64,000 nt of DNA from Epiperipatus broadwayi (GCA_028023455.1 JAQFVV010012420.1:618001-682000), one strand, 5' to 3'. Positions 48,003 through 58,639 are shown, numbered from the stretch's first letter. Notes: generated by a model from the sequence alone, not told the origin. Numbers and translations: made by a program.

Positions 48003-50394
48003 AATCATTGTTGAGAAAAAAACAGTTGACAAGGTAATGACCTCTTGGTTCACATAGTTTATAGTATTAAAGGAAATGAAATTAATTTAGTGATTTCATA
48101 TCGAATTGTATTGTAACAATGTAGAATGTGATATGCTTCAGCAAGCTCATGCAGCTAGATAAAAAAATAATAATCCTATATTTATTAAAAGATTAAGGAT
48201 TCTGTCAGCTGTATCCTCACAAAAACTTATACTGTGTTCGATTTTAAATAACAGTGTATAGTATAAAATCTATATTTTGAACGATTTAATACTTATTAGA
48301 ATAAATTTCTAATATTTTTTTAAAGAAAGTAATTTCTAAATTACTTGGTTAGAATATATTTTTGTATTCTATAAAAAATCGTTCTAATTGTAGTTCTAAA
48401 ATGTAAACTTGTTTTTAATAAGAACATGTTTATAAAACTTCAACTAAGTTAAATTAATATACTTTACATTATAAAAACAATGCAAAGTGAGTAGAACACC
48501 GGTTTATCGTGGGATATATAAAATGCACTTGCCTAGTCAAATATATATATATGTGAATAACATCTTTTGCAAATGCCTATGAAATTATATGGAAGCTATA
48601 TCTTTAAAATGGAATTACAATTGTTAATAAAAGAACTATGTATTAACGAAGATGACATCTTCATACCAAGTGGAAACTAAACGTCAACTTGGGATATTCT
48701 ATTATTTTCTTCAATGTATAACAATGAAGGAATCAAAAATTACATCTTTGGAGGATTTTCAGTCATGAATTCCAGGAACATTTAAGACTATTGTATTAAC
48801 TTTTATAAATACCATTTAATTTTTAAAAATTATAATTGGGAAACATTAATTTCATTTCCTTTATTATCATATTCATTTCATTAAAGAAATGAATAATAAG
48901 AAAGAATTAATAATTTAAAATATTTTTGTTTTTGATTATAATTAATAAAAATTTAGATAACGGTTAAGAAATATTAATATGGGAAAGGCAAGTAAAAATA
49001 TAAAGGGATAAAGTGAACTCGGAGGTAAGAGATTAAATTATTTTTAAATTCACATACTATTATTTTTTATGATATGACACTACTTGTTTATGCTAATCCA
49101 AATAGTCTAATAACCATTATGTATGATAAGTGGATATATGACTAACATTAATATGAAATATATATTTTTATATTAATAAACATGAATTATGTACAATCAT
49201 TTTAACGAATGAAAACATTATATACAAATAATTGGATTATTATTCGTATAATCTAATTATTATATAATAGTGTTGATATAGAAGTCTTAATATTTGGATA
49301 CTTATATTTTATATATGTTAAAAATTCATGTAGTGTTATAAGTTAGAAAATATATCTTCCATAAGTAAATAGAATATTTATAGTTTTAATATAAGGAAGT
49401 AGATATATAAATAATTTTTATATATTATAAAGTTTAAGTTATTATTTGTTAAATAAATAATTATTGTTTTTTATATTAAACTAAATGAAGTCTTCAATCT
49501 TGTTTTATTTATTTATTTGATTTTATAAGATAAGAACAAACATTTAATATAATAATATTTATTGATTATTACATTAACTTCATGAAACCCATTTCAAAGA
49601 GTTAGTAAGATTTGTTATTAATATTACTCTAGTGTATTGATAGGAAATTCTGAACAGAGTCAATTAGTAAATTTCCCTGTGTTCGAAATCTGAGCATAAT
49701 GGTTAAGTCAATTAAGGTGAAAATTGATTTGATGTGGTTTAGATATAATAATTTATTAATAATAAGTTATTTGTTGGGAACAGATATAGTTTATATCAAA
49801 ATTAAATCATATCATTCATGGCATTCTATATGAAGACCTTAAATCTGACTATAGAGAGATGCGACTGCCTTAAATTGTCTCGTTGAGAGGGTGCATACCG
49901 TTACAATAAAGAATTTCTAACTTTTTGTGCAAGTTGATTTCTAATTTAACATTTGTTTCAGGTGCATATTTATTATTAACCAATGCTGTAGGTTATGAAA
50001 ATATTTTTTTAACAAATGAAACTAAGCGTTATAATATATCACAAGTGACCGAGAACTTTGGCTAGATGAATGTTTTGTAAATAAGTATAAATTATGTTGA
50101 AACTGACAGGATTTACACACTTTGACGTCATAAGAGGCCAAATCAGAATATTAGACAGAAACCAACTCTATGACAGTGTTACCATTGACCTAATGCCAAT
50201 GGACTGTTATTCATACAGATCTAAACCCTCTCCATCTCAGATAGCCATTTTGTATCAGTCTACATCCTAAGATTTAAATTCATCTGATCATGGGACGCTA
50301 TATTCAAAACTAATTTTTGGCATTGCATTATATTTTACATAACTCATAAGCCATTTAAAGATCTTTTTTTTAAATAAGTTATTAACTTCTATTT
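48003..50394. other. AT-rich DNA, nothing secure recognised
   Basis: No gene. At 49,880-49,905 a more GC-balanced stretch ends in CCGTTACA followed by ATAA, like the right ends of the LTR-like elements, but no matching left end was found. Confidence 0.45.
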
Positions 50395-51245
50395 CCTCAT
50401 CATCACATATAAATATTAAACATTAAAATGTATATAAAACAAACTGGAGTTGATTAAGCTTCCTCTAGCTGTAAAATAAAGAAACACCATATTTACATCA
50501 AAGTATACAAGGAATGAATTGACACTGTTAATTATGAAATACTAATCAGTTGAAGAAAAGGGTAAAGGCTGTTTCTTTTTTTAAATAATATTTATACTGA
50601 TAATCAATTGTAAGTCAATTTAATAAATATTATACATAGCCATAATGTATATAAACTAAACTTCCTGTAGCTGTGAAATAAACAATATATCACCTTTAGG
50701 TCAGCAAACTATGCAAAGACTAATTGATTATCAATGTAAAGGTTGTTTAAAATGAGAAACTCCTATCCTTTACTTAAATTATTTCATAATTAATAGGGTT
50801 ATATTTAGACTTGGCTTAAATATCAGTTCTATTTGCAAATTTCCATACTGTTAGCAAACTATGTTTAATATCACTAAAAACACAGAGAATCTATGACTGC
50901 TCCTCTTTATATAGTTTGCTGACATAAAAATTGTATGTTTATTTATTTCACAGGCAGCTAAATTAACTCCAGTTCAGTTTAAATACATTACTGCTTTGTG
51001 AATTTAATGTTTAATATTTATTTGTTGACTTATAATTGGTTGTTTAAAAGGAAAGTCTTTAACCTTTACTTAAATTATTTCTTAATTAAGAGCACCATAT
51101 TTACATCTGCCTTAAATATCAATTCTATTCAGAAATTTCAGCAATAAGTTTAATACCACCAAAAATACAAAAAAATAGGTGGCTTCTCTATTCCTTGTAT
51201 AATTTGCTGATGTAAAAATGGTGTTTATTTCACAGATAGAGAGAG
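50395..51245. repeat. cluster of alternating direct and inverted repeats
   Basis: A module containing TTCCTCTAGCTGTAAAATAA and an ACACCATATTTACATCA block appears near 50,460 and, diverged, near 50,660 (plus). It appears reverse-complemented near 50,930-50,965 and 51,190-51,240. A second module, CCTTTACTTAAATTATTTC, occurs near 50,770 and 51,070 in the same orientation. The cluster resembles a rearranged DNA-element or foldback array. No frame of interest. Confidence 0.6.
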
Positions 51246-51592
51246 CCTTGACAACAGTTTGAGATTGTTATTGGATTGGGATTGTCTAAGTGTTGGTTGG
51301 GTTTTAATAATTATATATATATTATCGCCTATATATTAACAATCTCGTATACATATTGTGTATGTGAACACACAGCTAGATGGTGTAATGCCAAGAAAAA
51401 CAAACTACTGAGTTTTATCTTCAATAAAAAAAATTTTAAGAGTTAATAAATGTAAATGCTTACAAATAAGCAAATTTGAATTTCTGATAATTTACCTATT
51501 TGATATTCATATAAAATCGTGCCTCATTATTACCACATCTATAAATAATCAATAATATTATGTCCTGTGGATAAATCTGGAGAGCAGTTACT

Positions 51593-51905
51593 TCACAAGT
51601 TCATCCATTTTTCCAGTTCATTCTCTTCATTGCTCAATCCCATCTCATTATATAGCATAACCAATCTTTTCCATTCTTTCTTCTTATTTTCATTCATAAT
51701 TCTCTCTAAAACATGTTTTATTAACCTATTCTTCCTTTTAAATATATGCCCAATCCAGTTTCTTTTTATATTTCTAATTGCCTTAATTAATCTTTTTTCA
51801 TTTATTCTTTTGAAAATTTGTGTTATTTTATTAATCCAACTAATTTTTTCCATCCTTCACCACAACTACATCTCAAATGCTTCCAATCTGCTCCTAATTT
51901 TTTAC
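51593..51905 (-). pseudogene. LINE C-terminal fragment of a second lineage
   Basis: The minus strand reads RSRLEAFEM.LW.RMEKISW from about 51,897 to 51,838. It continues INKITQIFKRINEKRLIKAI and NWIGHIFKRKNRLIKHVLER in an 86-residue open frame (51,593-51,853). The words LEAFEMW..RRMEK.SW and IGHI.R...LIK.V.EG are typical of the post-reverse-transcriptase region of widespread invertebrate LINEs. They differ from the GHIARR...RW.DEI tail of copies A and B. No catalytic domain is left. Confidence 0.65.
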
Positions 51906-53423
51906 TTGTTACACATTTTTCACAACAATACAATAGTATATAATATATATGTGTGCATGACTAGATCACTATATGATGAACTCATATTGGTCTCTCAAAT
52001 TACTGTCTGCTACCAATAACAATAAATTGATTATATTTATACTAAAGTTATGGCATCTTGTTATATCTAGATATGTAGCTTTAACTGAAAGGCTCTGCCA
52101 TTATATAAATATTTCTGTCATTGATAAAATAAGAATCTATCCCAATAGTTCCCTGTCTCAAGCTATTAAATAATTACAAAGAAGTAATTTAAAACGAAAT
52201 AAAAATATTTGGAATTTTTTTGTTGTTGTTGTTTAAGATTAAATGATTAATATAAACTATAGTTACTGAAATATTATTAATTATGGCATTTGGGTACATA
52301 TATGATACATTATTGAATATTATTTTTAATCTATATTTTATATATTGAAATTATATATAATTTATCTTCTTAATTCTCATACATGTCATACTGCAATTTA
52401 TTGCAGCTACCAATCTTTTACAAGTAATACTCTTACTGAAACAGGTAAAACAGAAATAATGATCATATGAAGTAATACTCATTTTAATAGTGCTTCATTT
52501 TTCCCCTTTTATTTGTATATTCTTCCTTGTTCAAGAGAATTTACCTTAAGATTTAGAAGTTTTAATGGACAAGGCTAATTAATGATTTGGTCTCATTATA
52601 TCATGTTAGAAAAGAAAACCTGTTATTTCAAGATTTTTACAAACAACCATGCATGGCACAAAGAGGCATCTGTCCACACATTTTATTAATAGCTGGATCA
52701 CTACACATGTAAGGCATAAGTTTGGAAAATTTCCATTTTTATTTCTAGTAATAATTAACAGCACTGGAATTTCTGGTGATTATAATTCTCTCTCTTACCC
52801 GTTATTTCAATATTCCTCATTACGAGTCTGAGAATATGGGTTTGTCTAGACACTGCTCTTAATTTTTACTGCTATCTAATCTATATAGTAAATCCTATCT
52901 ATTTACACTATTTTTTCAGTGATAGCATAAAATACAGCATAAAAAAAAATTTTTAAATTAGTTTTTTTAAACTAAACTGTAGTCAGGTAATATGTTAGTT
53001 ACCTTTCTTAGTCTTTTAATCAAAATGTTTTTGTACCTATATTTAGATTTTAAATCTCTTTTTTGATTAATAAAAATTATTTTAATCAAGTTTCCTAGTA
53101 TATTTTGATTTTTTTCATTACACATTTCAAATTTGTTTTCTTAACTTAGAAACGTAATTGTTTCAATATTTTTCAAGAAACATATGCAAATAATGTTTTC
53201 CTGAAGATTTGTGATGATGGTGTTTTAGTTATATTTATTGTTTGGACTATTTCAATCATCTAATATGATTATTGATTGTCTTTAGAAAAATTTAACTTTA
53301 TTAAAATATTCCAAATACATTCAACTGTTAGTAATTGCACATCAAACAGGTTAGTATATGCACAACATTTATATTATTCTTCCCTCTTTTCAGGTGTTTC
53401 TAGCCTGAAACCAGTGACAATAC
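51906..53423. other. AT-rich DNA, nothing recognised
   Basis: No exon or element motif recognised. Frames at 51,973 and 52,649 have no supporting features. Confidence 0.5.
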
Positions 53424-53510
53424 TACCATGGGAATCAAGCCCGAATCCTTAGATTCTTGAAAATTGAATTTTAAGGTAATGCTCTAATCAACTAAGCCAT
53501 CCTGCCAAAG
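53424..53510 (-). mobile_element. tRNA-derived SINE head
   Basis: On the minus strand GGATGGCTTAGTTGATTAGA gives a good A box. AGCATTACCTTAAAATTC follows, then ATTCGGGCTTGATTCCC (B box) and ATGGTAG. A/B spacing is near that of a tRNA. It abuts the 3' side of the Penelope-like element at 53,523. Confidence 0.65.
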
Positions 53511-53522
53511 GTAATAGTCAGT

Positions 53523-54990
53523 AGAAATTTCATATACTTATCTATGATGTTTCTCCTGATTCCCCCACTTTTTCTTCTTGAGAGCAAAGTTGATTAATGG
53601 TTTTGATACATTATGTATAGTCACACTAGGTTGACTTATGGGATTGTTTGCCATTGTCATGTGAGCAGCTTTAAATTTTCTTCTTTGTACCTTTTCTTTT
53701 CTATCCAATATTTTTGTGCTTCCCCAATTGAATATATGTTCATTGGTACATACATGGTCTGATACCTTAGACACATTGGTTTTCTCTTCTAATCATCAGT
53801 TTATTCTAGCAAGCATTTTTCAATGGGATTAGTGGTCTCACCAATGTATATTCTTCCACATTCACATGGTATTTCATAGAGCAGTTTTTTTTCTTTTCAG
53901 CATTTTAAGTTTAGGCTTCGTAGATATTAGAATTTCTCATAATGTAGTATGGTTCTGGAAGACTTGTGATGTTATACTGATTGCAAATTTTTCTCAATTT
54001 GTCTGCTATTTTTGGTATGTATGGATACACTACAGTACCAATAATTGTTTTTTCTTTTGATGGTTCTTTTTGTTGTCTATTTAAGGTTTCATTAATAACA
54101 GCTGATGGATAACCATTTTTCATAACAGTTCTATATAAATCTTTTCTTATTCCACATCACAGGTTTCTGAACAAACTTCTTTTGCACTGTTCTATAGTGA
54201 TAGTATAACTCCATGTTTGTGTTTCTGATGTGATTTGATGTATAGTCTAAGTATTTTTCTGTATGTGTAGGTTTTTGGTAAGTATAATTTTGATTTTACC
54301 ATGAGGGAGTCTTGTCACAAGAACATCTAAGAATGCCAATTTTTGTTTTTGTTCTGATTCTATTGTGAATTTAATCGAAGGGGATATATTTCCAGAAAGT
54401 TTATAATAATGCTTCACCATGCGGCCATACAACAAATGTATCATCCACATAGTGAAGCCAAACTTTAGGTGAACATATAGTTTTTATGGTTGTGGTTTTA
54501 AGTTTTTTCATGTAATATTGCTAATTAGGGTTGACAATGGTGAGCCCATAGCCTTTCCTTGATTTTGTTGGAAGAATTCTGTGTCATGTTGAAAGTAGGT
54601 GATCAATAGGAAGAACTGTTTCTGATTTTTAAATGATTATCACCATTTAGTCTTTTCCTTACAATAGACAGTGCTTCTTCACATGGAACATTCATGAATA
54701 AACTTTTCAGATCAAATGTTTTTGATTAATTCTACAAAGTGTCTAGAATTCATGACAAAAGAATATGCCAAAGGACTTAGAACTTTGAGAAGAAATCTTG
54801 ACAATTTTTGGCAAGGTGAATTTTTAGAATTAACAATAGATCTTAATGGAACATGATCCTTATGGATTTTAGGTAGACCATAAAAATGAGGAATTTCACT
54901 GAAATATGGTGTTATTTTACTTTTTTCTGAATCAGTGTAGTATCTGTGATGTGTTCTGAGTAATGCCAGAGGTGTTAAATAAGAAAGCTG
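53523..54990 (-). pseudogene. Penelope-like element: reverse transcriptase and GIY-YIG endonuclease
   Basis: Read on the minus strand. YYTDSEKSKITPYFSEIPHF leads into YGLPKIHKDHVPLRSIV (54,830-54,885), the diagnostic Penelope word. NVPCEEALSIVRKRLNGDN follows near 54,640-54,700. The catalytic box YVDDTFVVWPHGEA lies at about 54,410-54,451. KFTIESEQKQKLAFLDVLV then runs over about 54,316-54,375. The C-terminal endonuclease shows CECGRIYIGETTNPIEKC at about 53,815-53,870, the Penelope form of the GIY-YIG core, then VSDHVCTNEHIFNW and a basic tail to about 53,540. Such elements copy themselves by target-primed reverse transcription. The N-terminus is missing and stops and frameshifts occur (54,250, 54,490, 54,720), so this copy is inactive. 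It may represent the family that mobilised the retrozyme at 56.1 kb. Confidence 0.9.
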
Positions 54991-55220
54991 ATCATCAAAG
55001 TAAATAATATGAGTAATAATGTATAATAAAAATGATAAATATAAAAATATTTTTAAACAACAGATGGTTACAAATGACCAATAAAGGTCTGTGTTGTTTA
55101 CTGGATCATTAATATATATATATATTACAGTAAATAATAAATATATTTAAGATTGAATTCATATAGAGATCACTTGCTTAATAAAAAGGGAATTGCAAAA
55201 TATCTGAATACTAAAAAATA

Positions 55221-55482
55221 AAATAATAGAGATAAAAAAATATTTTATACTAAATGCTTTTATTAATCATGCATGAAAAATCAAAAAAATACTCATTTCT
55301 TCAACCACAATTGGGTTTTTAAGATTGAACTTCAAATGCTGACTCTCCCCACCCCCACCTCATTGTTTATCTCAAATTTAATTTAAAAACACAAATTGTG
55401 GTTGAAAAAACTTATTTTTTTGGTTTTTAATTCATGATAAATAAAAGTATTGACTATAAAATATTTTTTATCTCTATTATTT
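55221..55482. mobile_element. palindromic MITE, ~100-bp arms
   Basis: The left arm (55,221-55,320) begins AAATAATAGAGATAAAAAAA and includes TTCTTCAACCACAATTGGG. The right arm (55,385-55,482) is the reverse complement with scattered differences. The loop of ~65 bp holds a CCCCACCCCCACC tract. Part of a second copy lies at 31,505. There is no coding capacity. The superfamily is unknown. Confidence 0.75.
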
Positions 55483-55589
55483 AAATCTTAAGTCCATTGT
55501 TATAGAGGTGAGTAAAATGAGGTTAGAATTAAAAGTATTTTTATGCATGTATATGTATACAAAAATATAAAACTATATTTAGATAGAAA

Positions 55590-55755
55590 ATCAATTTTCA
55601 TTTATATGAATTATTTATTATTATTTGTATTAATGATCAAAAATTATTTTTTATTATTTGTTAAATTAAACCATCAATTTTCATTTATATGAATTATTTA
55701 TTATTATTTGTATTAATGATCAAAAATTATTTTTTATTATTTGTTAAATTAAACC
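55590..55755. repeat. exact tandem duplication, period 83 bp
   Basis: ATCAATTTTCATTTATATGA begins both copies (55,590 and 55,673). The units look identical through TTGTTAAATTAAACCAT, indicating a recent duplication. Confidence 0.9.
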
Positions 55756-56133
55756 ATTATTAAGACAAATATAAAACATTTATAATTTAAGTTGGTTACT
55801 TCATAAACCTTAGTTAATTAGATTTGTTTAAAAATATGTAGCATCTAAGAATATCTTGTTATAGAATATACTCAACATTAAACTGTTACTAAACAAGGTT
55901 AGATTATTAAAAGATAGAAATGTAGTGGAGATCAGAGACAACATAAAGAAATGCATTTCTTGTACATGCATACCTCAACATTCCTTAAAAATGGCTTTTT
56001 AAAATGAGTCATATATATATTGAGAATAATTTTCAGGTCAATCTAGGATTATATCTTAAAAGAGTGCACTATTTGTCAGTAGAATTATTTATAAATTAAT
56101 GGCAGCCTTCATATTAATAGAAAAAATGATATT
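55756..56133. other. AT-rich DNA between MITE and retrozyme
   Basis: No motif recognised. Confidence 0.5.
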
Positions 56134-56148
56134 AGAAGCAATATTATA
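56134..56148 (+). repeat. target-site duplication, left copy
   Basis: AGAAGCAATATTATA matches exactly the 15 bp at 57,286-57,300. The two copies bracket the retrozyme array, so the array entered as one insertion. Fifteen bases is typical of target-primed retrotransposition rather than of cut-and-paste transposases. Confidence 0.85.
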
Positions 56149-56192
56149 TATAGAGTAAGTTAAAAACAAACTCTTATGAAGCTTCAAAAATA

Positions 56193-56247
56193 CCCTCAAC
56201 CTCAGACCGCAGTTTCTGCCTCTAGCGTCATCAGTGAGGTGCTAGGG
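56193..56247 (-). ncRNA. type I hammerhead ribozyme, unit 1
   Basis: Minus-strand order: CCCT (distal stem I), AGCA (internal loop), CCTCA (proximal stem I), CTGATGA core. Then CGC-TAGAG-GCA (stem II and loop), GAAA core, ACTGCGGT (short stem III, sharing A with GAAA), C17, TGAGG, TTG, AGGG. CCTCA/TGAGG pairs perfectly over 5 bp and CCCT/AGGG adds 4 bp across the loop. Cleavage is predicted after GTC, between 56,205 and 56,204. Stem III is only about 2 bp, as in animal retrozymes thought to act as dimers. The base pair next to the core in stem II is C.A, an irregularity. Confidence 0.85.
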
Positions 56248-56562
56248 AATAAAAATACTAGAACTAGTCCAGCATTTTATCAATGCCTAACTATTGAGAA
56301 GAAAATCTGAAACTTTCAGACATTTAAATGTCCAAAAATCCAGCTATCTAACTCAAATAGCCGTATGGAACTGAACTAAGTTCAGATACACCATATATTA
56401 ATAGCTCTAGCAATATAAAATCGCCAAAGCATTAATAGCAAAAAACTAAAATTAAATTGATAAAAAATCAAGTCATATGACCTAATTTTAATAAAGCTCC
56501 TATTTACAAATGTTATATATAGAGTAAGTTAAAAAACAAACTCTTATGAAGCTTCAAAAATA

Positions 56563-56617
56563 CCCTCAACCTCAGACCGCGGTTTCTGCCTCTAGCGTCA
56601 TCAGTGAGGTGCTAGGG
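56563..56617 (-). ncRNA. type I hammerhead ribozyme, unit 2
   Basis: Same elements as unit 1 with stem III ACCGCGGT instead of ACTGCGGT. Both core boxes, the GTC cleavage triplet, proximal stem I and distal stem I are all intact. Predicted cleavage lies between 56,575 and 56,574, 370 bp from the unit 1 site. Self-cleavage at both sites would release a ~370-nt monomer. Confidence 0.85.
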
Positions 56618-56930
56618 AATAAAAATACTAGAACTAGTCCAGCATTTTATCAATGCCTAACTATTGAGAAGAAAATCTGAAACTTTCAGGCATTTAAATG
56701 TCCAAAAATCCAGCTATCTAACTCAAATAGCCGTATGGACTGAACTAAGTTCAGATACACCATATATTAATAGCTCTAGCAATATAAAATCGCCAAAGCA
56801 TTAATAGCAAAAAATTAAAATTAAATTGATAAAAAATCAAGTCATATGACCTAATTTTAATAAAGCTCCTATTTACAAATGTTATATATAGAGTAAGTTA
56901 AAAGCAAACTCTTATGAAGCTTCAAAAATA

Positions 56931-56980
56931 CCCTCAACCTCAGACCGCGGTTTCTGCCTCTAGCGTCATCAGTGAGGTGC
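56931..56980 (-). ncRNA. type I hammerhead ribozyme, unit 3 (distal stem I lost)
   Basis: The core, stem II, stem III (ACCGCGGT) and proximal stem I are kept. The unit stops at the inversion junction (56,980), so the CCCT half of distal stem I is missing. Cleavage is predicted between 56,943 and 56,942. The loop-loop contact that depends on the stem I internal loop is probably lost. Confidence 0.75.
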
Positions 56981-57124
56981 CATACGGCTATTTGAGTTCA
57001 GTCCCATACGGCTATTTGAGTTAGATAGCTGGATTTTTGGACATTTAAATGTCTGAAAGTTTCAGATTTTCTTCTCAATAGTTAGGCATTGATAAAATGC
57101 TGGACTAGTTCTAGTATTTTTATT

Positions 57125-57179
57125 CCCTAGCACCTCACTGATGACGCTAGAGGCAGAAATTGCTGTCTGAGGTTGAGGG
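57125..57179 (+). ncRNA. type I hammerhead ribozyme, inverted unit
   Basis: Plus-strand copy: CCCTAGCACCTCA, CTGATGA, CGCTAGAGGCA, GAAA, then TTGCTG and the cleavage triplet GTC before TGAGGTTGAGGG. Stems I and II match the other units. Stem III has changed (ATTGCTGT) and now has one Watson-Crick pair plus a wobble, so this copy is likely weaker. Predicted cleavage lies after 57,167. Confidence 0.75.
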
Positions 57180-57285
57180 TATTTTTGAAGCTTCATAAGA
57201 GTTTGTTTTTAACTTACTCTGTATATAACATTTGTAAATAGGAGCTTTATTAAAATTAGGTCATATGACTTGATTTTTTATCAAT

Positions 57286-57300
57286 AGAAGCAATATTATA
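57286..57300 (+). repeat. target-site duplication, right copy
   Basis: Exact copy of 56,134-56,148. It marks the 5' end of the inserted retrozyme on the sense (minus) strand. Confidence 0.85.
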
Positions 57301-58639
57301 CAAACATTTTATTTTATGAATGTCTATAATATGAATTATTAAAATATATAAATAGATTTTTTTGTATATAAAAATTAGCATCAGCTCTGTTCCATTGTTT
57401 TATAAAAAAAAAAATCAAGTGTGCAAAAACAATAGGAAAAATATAAATTTTATAATATTAAGACTATGCTTGATTAATAATTGTACATGGAAATTACAGA
57501 GTTAAGCTTTGATACAGAAATTTTTAGCTTATGAGTTCACTGCTTTTCCATTGCACCAAATTGGGCAATAATTATGCAATAATAAATATCATTTGAATAG
57601 GCATGTTTTTATGCTTACAGATATATATCAAGATAAAATCTTAAGCTTATAATGTTAGGAAATTTAATTATTTAGAATAACAATTGCATCAGATTAAATT
57701 CCAATCCTTATTAAAAGAGTTTAACAATAACAATGGTTTGCAGTCAAAATGACACTCTATTGTTTAAGAATAATAAGCAGGTCACAAAGTTTTGTATGCA
57801 CTGTTTACAGAAAAAAAAATTAAAACCTATGTTTTTGTGTAAACTAGAAATAAGTTAGCTTTAGTTATCACTCAAGGAATATGAAAAGTTTAGTTAATAT
57901 AAAGTAATTGTGAGAATTGGAAAAAATAAAATACAGTATTTAATAAAGTCATAAAAAGTCTATGCTTATTTGTCATTGTAAAAATAATGGTAAGAAATAG
58001 TGATGATTATTTGAGTTAAATCATAATCATTATTATGCTCATTAACTTTATAAATATGAATTTATATTAACACTTTTCATAATTGTGCAGAAATTGTTTT
58101 TCATAGTTTAGTAATGGTAACAATGTGTATATGAGCATGTGGAACTTAAATTTATTTTATACTTCGTTGCCCATTACATAGTGTCTTTTTATTTTAATTT
58201 GAGATATTTTTAAAAGCAGATGTTTTAGATGCATTGATATTCTGTTCTATATGAACTATGACTGCAGAAAGGAATTTTCTGTTAACTGAAAGGAGACCCT
58301 TTAATTCCTCAAGTTTGGAGACCTTAAAGGAAATGAGTAGGACAAATTCCTTATGTTCATTCCATATGTTCTTGTCATTGTAGCTGTTATTACTATGTGA
58401 TTATTCATATAGTATAACAACAATATGGATGACAACACACATTAACCAGCATGGGGAATTTATTGTTTTTTTTATCTCTGACATTAAGATCAGGAAACAC
58501 CATGATCTTTCTTCACAATGCCTGATAACTCTTAGCTCTAATCAGTTGAGTTTTATTGAAAGCAGAATGAATGTGTGTGTGAAAGATTTTTTTTTTTTCT
58601 AATAGATATTTACAATCATGACAGACAAAAAAAAAATTT
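57301..58639. other. AT-rich DNA with one SINE-like fragment
   Basis: Apart from a SINE-like fragment near 57,500-57,570, nothing was recognised. Confidence 0.5.
57500..57570 (-). mobile_element. tRNA-derived SINE head, degraded
   Basis: The minus strand carries GGTGCAATGGAAAAGCAGTG, then AACTCATAAGCTAAAA, and a degraded B-box stretch TCTGTATCAAAGC. The GCAGTGAACTCA core is shared with the fragment at 21,363-21,430. Confidence 0.45.

Larger units (their letters stand above)
56149..57285 (-). mobile_element. retrozyme: tandem hammerhead-ribozyme retroelement with an inverted 5' part
   Basis: The 1137-bp insert has two full units of 369 bp (about 56,144-56,512 and 56,513-56,881) and a third cut at 56,980, all with RNA sense on the minus strand. 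An inverted partial unit (56,981-57,285) has sense on the plus strand. Each of the four unit parts keeps a type I hammerhead ribozyme. There is no open frame. Tandem hammerhead units between target duplications are the mark of animal retrozymes, non-autonomous elements whose transcripts self-cleave, circularise and are thought to be reverse-transcribed by Penelope-like elements. The inverted part sits at the 5' side of the sense strand, as twin priming would give. Units are nearly identical, so the insertion is young. A plain satellite is less likely because of the precise 15-bp duplication. Confidence 0.88.

Noticed and set aside
49880-49905. CCGTTACA followed by ATAA as the right end of a fourth LTR-like element
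   Set aside because: No TGTAACGG-type start with a matching 4-bp flank was found upstream, so only one terminus exists. Left as a note.
53760-53805. A second CTGATGA...GAAAA on the minus strand near 53,790, in the Penelope-like element
   Set aside because: Stem II is not formed convincingly, and the bases after the following GTC do not pair with those before CTGATGA. It lies in the coding region for the C-terminal part of the endonuclease, so it is chance.
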